A stretch of DNA of 5,307 nucleotides from Cytophagia bacterium. Its GTDB lineage: Bacteria > Bacteroidota > Bacteroidia > Cytophagales > Cyclobacteriaceae. The stretch covers positions 1-5,307 of the forward strand of contig JABXIP010000101.1 in NCBI GenBank assembly GCA_013373005.1. The letters are read 5' to 3'. The notes under the pieces were generated by a model. It did no database searches. It worked only from the letters and a program-made list of their open reading frames with translations, and was not told where the DNA came from. Each line of letters opens with the position of its first letter. The first letter of the stretch is position 1. The position numbers were made by a program, and so were the translations under genes. Positions 1-5,307 of this stretch are shown here, in pieces.

Positions 1-1
1 T

Positions 2-1096
2 AGTTCAGTAAAGGGTTACATGACGAATAGAGACCCTTCAAAAGCAAGAAAGATCAGAGCTGAAATATATGAGAAGGCACTAGCGGAGGCCAAAATTGAA
101 TTAGAAAAGGAAAAATGGTTACTAGATTCTTTGGTGAATGAAAAACTAATTGATGAGGAAACCAGGTCATACTATTTCAACAAGTCCAACTATCTGTATA
201 AGTTCAATGAATTTGTCTTCAATCAGTATGTGAATGAGAATTTTGAAAGTTCAGAGTTTACTTTAAATGACTGGCCCATTAAAGAATCACAAGACTTGGT
301 TCAATATGGTTATTACAACAGAATTCTGGAATACATTGAAAGAGAAGCGTTTTATTCAGAGGTCAAATGGATTGAAGAGGTCAATAGGAGATATCCTGAT
401 TACAGGAAAGTGTATGATTTGATCCGTGAGAATGATTCTCTGAACCAAAAAGAAGTTGAAATGCTGCTGGCCAAGAATTTAAAACAGATCATTGAATATT
501 TTCCTCAAGAGGATGTGGATGAATACCTTAATAAATTTGTTTCTGAAGTCCATAATGTAGACTTGGTTGAAGGAGTACTTACTGAATATCAGCATGTATT
601 ATCTCCTGATTTAAAAGATTGGTCAAAAGGAAGGTTTGTAAACTTAAATTCACCTGACTCTTTAATGCATCTTAGTTTGATTGATTCTGAGAGGAATCAA
701 ATCACCTTGAAAAGTCTCTTGGAAGAAAATCAAGGCCGCTTCGTATATATTGATTTTTGGGCAAGTCATTGTGTGCCATGCTTTGCTGCTATGCCATATT
801 CAAAGGAATTGAAAGCGGACTATTCAAATGAGCAAGTGTCATTTGTCTATATATCAATTGATAAGGAATTCGATAATTGGATTAGAGGAATGGAGAAAGC
901 AGAAATCAAGGATTATCCATCGTCCTATATGGTTTCGAATGAAGGTATGAAGAACACACTACTAGAAACTCTTAAGGTAAATGAAATCCCTCGTTATATG
1001 CTTTTCAATCAAGAGGGCTCCCTAATCCAATACAGAGCATTCGGTCCTAAGACTCCGGAGTTGAGAAATACACTTGATACTTATTTATCTAATTAA
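2..1096 (+). CDS. TlpA-like thioredoxin-domain protein, 5'-partial
   Basis: The frame is open from the left edge of the window to a TAA at 1094-1096. The first ATG in the window is at 20 (numbering below starts there; 358 residues), but no in-frame stop precedes it and the protein has no signal peptide, so the real start is probably upstream and this is likely the C-terminal part of a larger secreted protein. Residues 1-200 are rich in Lys, Glu, Tyr and Asn and look largely helical; I do not recognise this part. Residues about 205-358 form a thioredoxin/TlpA-type domain: a beta strand YIDFWAS, then CVPC at 251-254 (codons 770-781), a strand VSFVYISID at about 273-281, and the cis-proline loop NEIPR with Pro324. 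Family knowledge: such Bacteroidota proteins are periplasmic or envelope-anchored thiol-disulfide oxidoreductases. Oddities are His250 where TlpA proteins usually have Trp before the first Cys, and Val in place of Gly inside CxxC. The substrate is unknown. The link to the downstream receptor is only positional. Confidence 0.85.
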   Translation, partial: SSVKGYMTNRDPSKARKIRAEIYEKALAEAKIELEKEKWLLDSLVNEKLIDEETRSYYFNKSNYLYKFNEFVFNQYVNENFESSEFTLNDWPIKESQDLVQYGYYNRILEYIEREAFYSEVKWIEEVNRRYPDYRKVYDLIRENDSLNQKEVEMLLAKNLKQIIEYFPQEDVDEYLNKFVSEVHNVDLVEGVLTEYQHVLSPDLKDWSKGRFVNLNSPDSLMHLSLIDSERNQITLKSLLEENQGRFVYIDFWASHCVPCFAAMPYSKELKADYSNEQVSFVYISIDKEFDNWIRGMEKAEIKDYPSSYMVSNEGMKNTLLETLKVNEIPRYMLFNQEGSLIQYRAFGPKTPELRNTLDTYLSN

Positions 1097-1141
1097 ATTG
1101 AGTGTTAATGAATGTATTCGGAGTTCACCATATTATTTCTA

Positions 1142-1307
1142 CTGTCAAATCAGCTTTACCACACTTAATATATTCTGTCAGATTTGAAAGCAAGTATGCT
1201 TGACAACCATTGGAGACTAGGTTTTAAAACAATTCTGAGCAGTTTTTTAAATATTAATTAACCTAGCTAACCTTGGCTTTACAAATAGTGAAAGTAAACC
1301 TGTCAGA
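1142..1307 (+). promoter_or_regulatory. Three CTGTCA hexamers, possible PHO-box-like sites
   Basis: CTGTCA occurs at 1142-1147, 1175-1180 and 1300-1305, all in the same orientation; the last two are extended to CTGTCAGA. The first two are 33 bases apart, close to three helical turns. The enterobacterial PhoB box is built from CTGTCAT half-sites repeated every 11 bases, so the word is suggestive upstream of a putative phytate receptor. However, these copies are not tandem at 11 bases, and I do not know that Bacteroidota PhoB uses this word. CTGTCAG is also nearly self-palindromic. Treat this as a weak candidate. Confidence 0.2.
1217..1266 (+). repeat. Nested inverted repeat in receptor leader
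   Basis: The outer arms CTAGGTT (1217-1223) and AACCTAG (1260-1266) are perfect 7-base complements. Inside them AAAAC (1226-1230) pairs with GTTTT (1242-1246), leaving the 11-base apical loop AATTCTGAGCA (1231-1241). The structure is A/T-rich and weak as an RNA hairpin. It could be an operator, part of the mRNA leader, or chance: a 7-base match at this spacing is expected about once in a region of this size. No function is assigned. Confidence 0.4.
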
Positions 1308-1379
1308 ATTCTATTTAAGGTAATATTAGAGTCATCATAAAGTAGGAGTGGTTCCTGAGATTTGGGAAACTAAATACTT

Positions 1380-4157
1380 ATGAAAAGACTATTACTAACC
1401 TTAACAATGATCTTCTCGGTAACGGCTCTGGCCTATGCGCAAACGGGCTCCTTAACCGGTCGAGTACTTGATGAATTGGGGCTTCCTATGCCGGGAGCCA
1501 GCGTGGTGATTCCTGCAATTGAAAAAGGAATACCGTCAGATGCTAATGGATACTTTACTCTGGTAGATATTCCTGCCGGTGAACACACGGTGACAGTTAC
1601 TTTTATTGGATACAAAAAGATTGAACAAACTGTAAATATTACTGCTGGCTCTACTACTGAAATCAATTTCAAAATGGAGTCTGGTTATGCAGAGGGCGGA
1701 CAGGTGATTGTAATGGGTGATCGTTTGAAAGGTCAGGCCAAAGCATTGAACCAGCAGAAGACCAATGCCAACATTACCAATGTAGTGGCTGCAGATCAAA
1801 TTGGCCGTTTTCCGGATGCCAATATTGGAGATGCTCTAAAGCGTATTCCGGGTATCACTATTCAGAACGACCAAGGTGAAGCCAGAAATATTATTGTTCG
1901 TGGTTTGGCTCCACAATTGAACTCAGTAACCTTGAATGGTGAGCGTATTCCTTCAGCAGAAGGTGATAACAGAAACATTCAGTTAGACCTTATTCCTTCT
2001 GATTTGATTCAGACTATTCAGGTGAACAAAGCAGTATTACCTGATATGGATGCTGATGCCATTGGTGGTTCAGTGAACTTGGTTACACGTTCGGCACCCT
2101 CAGGAAAAAGACTTTCCGGAACATTGGCTTCAGGTTTCAACTTCCTTTCGGAGAAACCAATCTGGACAGGTTCTGTGATTGCTTCTAACAGATTCGCTAA
2201 TAATAAACTGGGTGCAATATTCTCTGCTAGCTTAAACAATCATGATTTTGGTTCAGACAATGTAGAGGCTGTTTGGTTCGAAGGTGATGATGGCAGAGAC
2301 TTCATTGAAGAGTTCGACATTAGAGAATACAGAGTGCAAAGGGTAAGAAGAAGCTTTAACCTGGCATTGGACTATGAAATCAACCCTAATCATAAGCTTT
2401 TCCTTTCTAGCGTTTACAATTGGAGAGATGACAGGGAAAACAGGTTCAGAATGAGAGTCTCTCAGCTAGATGATGCATATGATGATGGATTTGCTGTTGA
2501 AACCAGCCCTGGTTACTTCACTATTAATGGTGAGGCTCGAGTTCAGTACCAGACTAAAGGTGGCTTGGATAACGACAGAAACAGGAACAGAAGACTTGAG
2601 GACCAAAGAAACAGAAACGTGTCATTGAAAGGTGAGCACCTTTTCAATTCGCTGAAAGTAAACTGGTCTGCTACTTATGCTAAAGCTTCAGAAGACAGGC
2701 CAAACGAAAGATACCTTTCTTACAGATCTGGTGGTCAGGATGTATTTGTAGACATTAGAGACACTGAGTTTCCTAATATCAACCTTCAGAATCCTGCCGA
2801 TAACCTGAACATTGGATTCCATGAGATATCTGAAAACCATGACTACACTGAAGATGAGGACTTCAATGCAAGATTGGATTTCCAACTGCCTGTTTCTAAT
2901 AAGTCATTTGTGAAATTTGGTGGACGATTGAGAACCAAGAATAAGCTAAGAGATAATGTATTCTATTCTTATGAGCCAGTTGATGAGGATGCTTTTGGTG
3001 CTACTTTAGGAGATATTCCAATTGAAGATTACACAAACCCTGATTACTTGGCTGGAAGCCAGTATAGAGTTGGAAGGTTCGGTACGCCATCATTCCTTGG
3101 TAACCTTGATTTGACTAACACCAGTCTGTTCGATGAATCTGATGAACTCGGAGAGTATGTACCGAGCAACTACTCCGCTACAGAGAACATTGTAGCCGGT
3201 TATGCCATGGCTGACATTCAGTTGACAGAGAATCTTTCTGGAATTGTAGGTGTGCGTTATGAGGCTACCAGTATCGATTATTCAGGTTTTATTCTTGACT
3301 TGGACAACGATGTGGTTACGCCTGCAGAAGACACCAAAAGCTATGGCAACTTTCTGCCGGGTGTTCACTTGAACTACAACTTCAGCGATAATTCTATCTT
3401 AAGGTTCGCCTGGACAAACACCATTGCTCGTCCTAACTACTTCGATTTGGTGCCTTACGCTGAGTACAGCCCAGATGATCAGGAGTTGACAAGAGGAAAT
3501 CCTGATTTGGATCCTACAACCTCTATGAACTTCGACTTGATGTATGAAAACTATTTCGAGAACATCGGTATCGTTTCAGGTGGTGTTTTCTACAAAGACA
3601 TAGACAAGTTTATCTACGAAAGAGTCATTGAAGATTATACTGATCCTACTTTGGGACCTGACCTTGAGTTCACCACTTTCGCTAATGGTGGTACTGCAGA
3701 GATTTACGGTTTGGAGCTTTCATTCCAAAGACAAATTTGGAAGGGCTTGGGTCTTTACCTGAACTACACTTACACCGAGTCAAGCACCACTGGTATTCAG
3801 GATAGAGAAGATGATGATCTTGCACTTCCGGGAACAGCGAATAACATGTTTAATGCATCTCTTTCATATGAAACCAACAAGTTGGTTTTGAGAGCTTCAT
3901 TGAACTATGCTAGTGACTACATTGATGAGCTAGGTGGTGACGCTTTCGAAGATAGATTCTACGATAAGCAGACTTTCCTCGATGTAAACGGTTCTTATGC
4001 ATTCACTCCACAATGGAGATTCTTCTTCGAGGTAAATAACCTGACTAATCAGCCTTTGAGATACTACCAGGGTGAGAGAAGCAGAACCATGCAGATGGAA
4101 TATTACAATGTAAGATTCAACGCTGGTCTTAAGTTCGACTTGTTTAATAATCAGTAA
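1380..4157 (+). CDS. TonB-dependent outer-membrane receptor, probably phytate-linked
   Basis: This complete 925-residue protein is an energised outer-membrane importer driven by TonB-ExbB-ExbD. Residues 1-20 are a Sec signal peptide (basic start, leucine-rich core, likely cleavage after AYA). Residues about 23-98 form the CarboxypepD_reg beta-sandwich typical of Bacteroidota receptors (GRVLDELGLPMPGASV, then DANGYFTL). QVIVMG at 108-113 resembles a TonB box. The plug spans about 125-237 (GRFPDANIGDALKRIPGI, NIIVRGL, LNGERIPS, DADAIGGSVNLVTR). The rest is a beta-barrel with ARPNYFDLVP at 683-692 and RGNPDLDP at 705-712, as seen in the TonB-Xanth-Caul type of receptor rather than in SusC. No SusD gene is adjacent. 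The protein ends GLKFDLFNNQ, so the aromatic residue expected at the barrel C-terminus is three residues from the end. The ATG at 1380 is chosen because the signal peptide begins there; no Shine-Dalgarno is visible, as is usual in the phylum. The ligand is inferred only from the phytase gene 149 bases downstream on the same strand. Family is near certain, ligand moderate. Confidence 0.96.
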   Translation: MKRLLLTLTMIFSVTALAYAQTGSLTGRVLDELGLPMPGASVVIPAIEKGIPSDANGYFTLVDIPAGEHTVTVTFIGYKKIEQTVNITAGSTTEINFKMESGYAEGGQVIVMGDRLKGQAKALNQQKTNANITNVVAADQIGRFPDANIGDALKRIPGITIQNDQGEARNIIVRGLAPQLNSVTLNGERIPSAEGDNRNIQLDLIPSDLIQTIQVNKAVLPDMDADAIGGSVNLVTRSAPSGKRLSGTLASGFNFLSEKPIWTGSVIASNRFANNKLGAIFSASLNNHDFGSDNVEAVWFEGDDGRDFIEEFDIREYRVQRVRRSFNLALDYEINPNHKLFLSSVYNWRDDRENRFRMRVSQLDDAYDDGFAVETSPGYFTINGEARVQYQTKGGLDNDRNRNRRLEDQRNRNVSLKGEHLFNSLKVNWSATYAKASEDRPNERYLSYRSGGQDVFVDIRDTEFPNINLQNPADNLNIGFHEISENHDYTEDEDFNARLDFQLPVSNKSFVKFGGRLRTKNKLRDNVFYSYEPVDEDAFGATLGDIPIEDYTNPDYLAGSQYRVGRFGTPSFLGNLDLTNTSLFDESDELGEYVPSNYSATENIVAGYAMADIQLTENLSGIVGVRYEATSIDYSGFILDLDNDVVTPAEDTKSYGNFLPGVHLNYNFSDNSILRFAWTNTIARPNYFDLVPYAEYSPDDQELTRGNPDLDPTTSMNFDLMYENYFENIGIVSGGVFYKDIDKFIYERVIEDYTDPTLGPDLEFTTFANGGTAEIYGLELSFQRQIWKGLGLYLNYTYTESSTTGIQDREDDDLALPGTANNMFNASLSYETNKLVLRASLNYASDYIDELGGDAFEDRFYDKQTFLDVNGSYAFTPQWRFFFEVNNLTNQPLRYYQGERSRTMQMEYYNVRFNAGLKFDLFNNQ

Positions 4158-4192
4158 TTAGAGGGTGGGGTTTTATGAAAGCAATTTAGAAC

Positions 4193-4273
4193 TGTCATCC
4201 CCAACTTGATTGGGGATCTCCTTAAGGCTTTCGAACCTTTTCAGGAGATTCCTGATCGGGGTCGGGAATGACA
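4193..4273. repeat. REP-like nested inverted repeat (81 bases)
   Basis: The element starts TGTCATCCCC and ends GGGAATGACA. Its left arm (4193-4221) and right arm (4244-4273) are imperfect reverse complements along their whole length, joined by a 22-base centre (4222-4243). Each arm is itself a hairpin: ATCCCCAA/TTGGGGAT (4197-4204 with 4210-4217, perfect, 5-base loop) and ATTCCTGA/TCGGGAAT (4248-4255 with 4262-4269, one G-T pair, 6-base loop). TGTCATyCC...GGrATGACA palindromes of this kind are common dispersed intergenic repeats in many bacteria; that is recollection, and copy number cannot be seen here. It has no T-run after it, so it is not a standard terminator, but the RNA form could stop or slow transcription, or protect the receptor mRNA from 3' decay, and so set the receptor-to-phytase ratio. 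Confidence 0.8.
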
Positions 4274-4306
4274 ACAAGCTTTTAGACAACCTCACCAATA
4301 TTCGAT

Positions 4307-5307
4307 ATGAAGAAATTCAGTTTATTTATTGGATGCATTGCCTTTTTTCTGGCCAGCTGTGGTGATGGCTTACCAAAAGTGGCACCAGTGCTTTCTACTG
4401 AGCCGGTTAAGTACGACTCTGACGATCCGGCTATATGGATTAACAGAGCAGATCCTTCCAAAAGCTTAGTTATCGGAACAGATAAGGATGCCGATGGTGC
4501 ACTTTATGTATTCGACCTGAATGGCAAAATTCTGCAGGAAAAAGTGGTAAGAAACCTTCAACGTCCGAATAATGTTGACTTGGGCTATGATCTAGTGGTA
4601 GGAAATGACACGGTTGACTTTGTAGTAACCGGTGAGCGCTTGAATTCTAAACTACGAGTGTTTTCGGTGCCTGATATGAAGCCAATCGATGGAGGAGGTT
4701 TCCCTATGTTCCAAGGTGAATCAGGACCTGAGCACCGTGACTTAATGGGGATTTCTCTTTACCAAAGACCTTCTGACCATAAGACCTTTGTGATTATGGG
4801 CAGAAAGAACGGACCTAGAGAAGGTTACTTGTGGCAGTATCTGTTGGAAGCTGATTCAACAGGAACTTTGCAAGCTACTTTGGTTAGGAAGTTCGGCAAG
4901 TTTAGTGGAGTAAAGGAGATAGAGTCAATTGCGGTAGATCATGAACTGGGCTATATCTATTACTCTGATGAGAACATTGGCACCAGAAAGTACTATGCCG
5001 ACCCTGAAAAGGGAAATGAAGAGTTGGCTCTTTTTGGTACAGAAGGCTTTAAAGAAGACAATGAAGGCATCTCCATATTCGACACAGGAAATGGTAAAGG
5101 CTTTATCCTTATCTCAGACCAACAAGCTAATATGTTCAGAATCTTCCCAAGAGAAGGAACGAACGGTAACCCGCACCAACACGATGAACTGAGGGCTGTA
5201 AAGGTTTCTACCAATGAAAGTGATGGTTCTGAAATTACCTCAGTGCCCCTTAATGATACGTTTAAGAAAGGCTTGTTTGTGGCCATGTCTGACAACAAAA
5301 CCTTTCA
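4307..5307 (+). CDS. Beta-propeller phytase lipoprotein, 3'-partial
   Basis: An open frame of 333 codons plus two bases runs off the right edge without a stop. Family knowledge: beta-propeller phytases (3-phytase, EC 3.1.3.8) are calcium-dependent enzymes that remove phosphate from phytate. Residues 1-18 are a lipoprotein signal with lipobox LASC (Cys18), so the enzyme is probably lipid-anchored in the envelope; +2 is Gly and +3 Asp, and no clear surface-export motif is seen. Family motifs appear in order: DDPAIW (39-44), GTDKDADGALYVFD (57-70), RPNNVD (86-91), TGERL (108-112), GISLY (148-152), MGRKNG (164-169), EIESIAVDHELGYIYYSDEN (204-223), DNEGISIF (251-258), GKGFILISDQQANMFRIFPR (263-282), ESDGSEITSV (304-313) and GLFVAMSDNKTF (322-333). 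By remembered alignment to the Bacillus enzyme, Lys60, Arg111, Tyr152 and Lys167 match phosphate-contacting residues. Only the last blade segment appears to be missing. It follows the receptor by 149 bases, with the REP-like repeat between; co-transcription is plausible but not shown. The ATG at 4307 is chosen for the signal peptide; no Shine-Dalgarno is seen. Confidence 0.95.
   Translation, partial: MKKFSLFIGCIAFFLASCGDGLPKVAPVLSTEPVKYDSDDPAIWINRADPSKSLVIGTDKDADGALYVFDLNGKILQEKVVRNLQRPNNVDLGYDLVVGNDTVDFVVTGERLNSKLRVFSVPDMKPIDGGGFPMFQGESGPEHRDLMGISLYQRPSDHKTFVIMGRKNGPREGYLWQYLLEADSTGTLQATLVRKFGKFSGVKEIESIAVDHELGYIYYSDENIGTRKYYADPEKGNEELALFGTEGFKEDNEGISIFDTGNGKGFILISDQQANMFRIFPREGTNGNPHQHDELRAVKVSTNESDGSEITSVPLNDTFKKGLFVAMSDNKTF

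Larger units (their letters stand above)
1097..1379. other. Intergenic region, probable receptor control region
   Basis: These 283 A/T-rich bases separate the thioredoxin-like gene from the TonB-dependent receptor. I found no plausible protein, tRNA or rRNA in them. They hold a short hairpin AAGCA-AGTA-TGCTT at 1188-1201, a nested inverted repeat at 1217-1266, an 8-base inverted match AATTCTGA (1231-1238) / TCAGAATT (1303-1310), and three forward copies of CTGTCA. No strong match to the Bacteroidota -33 TTG / -7 TAnnTTTG promoter was found. The nearest -7-like strings are TAACCTTG at 1268-1275 and CAGATTTG at 1179-1186, each with one mismatch and no good -33 partner. No clear intrinsic terminator follows the thioredoxin-like gene. 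The length suggests that the receptor has its own promoter here. Confidence 0.6.

Noticed and set aside
1188..1201. Hairpin AAGCA-AGTA-TGCTT as terminator of the thioredoxin-like gene
   Set aside because: The stem is only five base pairs and no T-run follows it; it lies about 90 bases after the stop codon.
1268..1275. TAACCTTG as a Bacteroidota -7 promoter element
   Set aside because: It has one mismatch to TAnnTTTG and no TTG-type -33 element at the right distance upstream, so it is not strong enough to annotate as a promoter.
1357..1364. GAGATTTG as a -7 element for the receptor gene
   Set aside because: It has one mismatch to the consensus and lies only 15 bases before the ATG, which would leave almost no leader.
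1433..1672. Minus-strand open frame inside the receptor gene
   Set aside because: It is antisense to the strongly conserved signal peptide and CarboxypepD_reg region and has no recognisable domain or leader; it is a shadow frame. The same applies to the minus-strand frames at 1536-1799, 2018-2239 and 2688-2885.
2577..2615. Short tandem-like repeat of AACAGRAAC units
   Set aside because: The similarity comes from repeated Arg-Asn codons within the receptor coding sequence; the units are irregular and in frame, so it is not a separate repeat element.
1380..4157. SusC of a SusC/SusD glycan-uptake pair
   Set aside because: The protein has the plug and barrel motifs of TonB-Xanth-Caul type receptors, and the next gene is a phytase rather than a SusD-like lipoprotein.
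4941..5192. Plus-strand 83-codon open frame inside the phytase gene
   Set aside because: It overlaps, in another frame, the conserved phytase segment from EIESIAVDHE through FRIFPR, so it is a shadow of the phytase.
4993..5298. Minus-strand 101-codon open frame inside the phytase gene
   Set aside because: It is antisense to conserved phytase motifs, with no family resemblance or translation signal.

Overview
The window looks like a chromosomal piece of a low-to-moderate G+C Bacteroidota genome, probably a marine or environmental Cytophagales/Flavobacteriia-type organism. The support is a TonB-dependent receptor with an N-terminal carboxypeptidase-regulatory-like (CarboxypepD_reg) domain, a TlpA-type thioredoxin protein, a lipoprotein beta-propeller phytase, A/T-rich leaders without convincing Shine-Dalgarno sequences, and AGA-rich arginine codon use. 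The genus cannot be fixed from this sequence alone.

Layout, all on the + strand. (1) Positions 2-1096 hold the 3' part of a gene whose product ends in a thioredoxin-fold domain with a CVPC motif; its true start probably lies left of the window. (2) Positions 1097-1379 are a 283-base A/T-rich intergenic region with several small inverted repeats and three copies of the hexamer CTGTCA. It is the likely control region of the next gene. (3) Positions 1380-4157 encode a complete 925-residue TonB-dependent outer-membrane receptor with signal peptide, CarboxypepD_reg domain, plug and barrel. (4) Positions 4158-4306 are a 149-base gap that contains an 81-base REP-like nested inverted repeat. (5) From 4307 to the right edge runs an open frame of 333 codons with no stop. 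It encodes a secreted lipoprotein beta-propeller phytase missing only its last C-terminal stretch.

The best reading of genes 3 and 5 is a phytate (inositol hexakisphosphate) scavenging pair. The lipid-anchored, calcium-dependent phytase would release phosphate and lower inositol phosphates, and the TonB-dependent receptor would bring phytate or its products across the outer membrane. No SusD-like gene lies between them, so this is not a standard Sus-type glycan locus. The thioredoxin-like gene upstream is separated by the intergenic region and has no demonstrated link to the pair. The pairing of beta-propeller phytase with a TonB-dependent receptor is, to my knowledge, an arrangement already noticed in Gram-negative bacteria. 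I see no clearly unprecedented system here; the less explained parts are the structured leader upstream of the receptor and the repeat between receptor and phytase.
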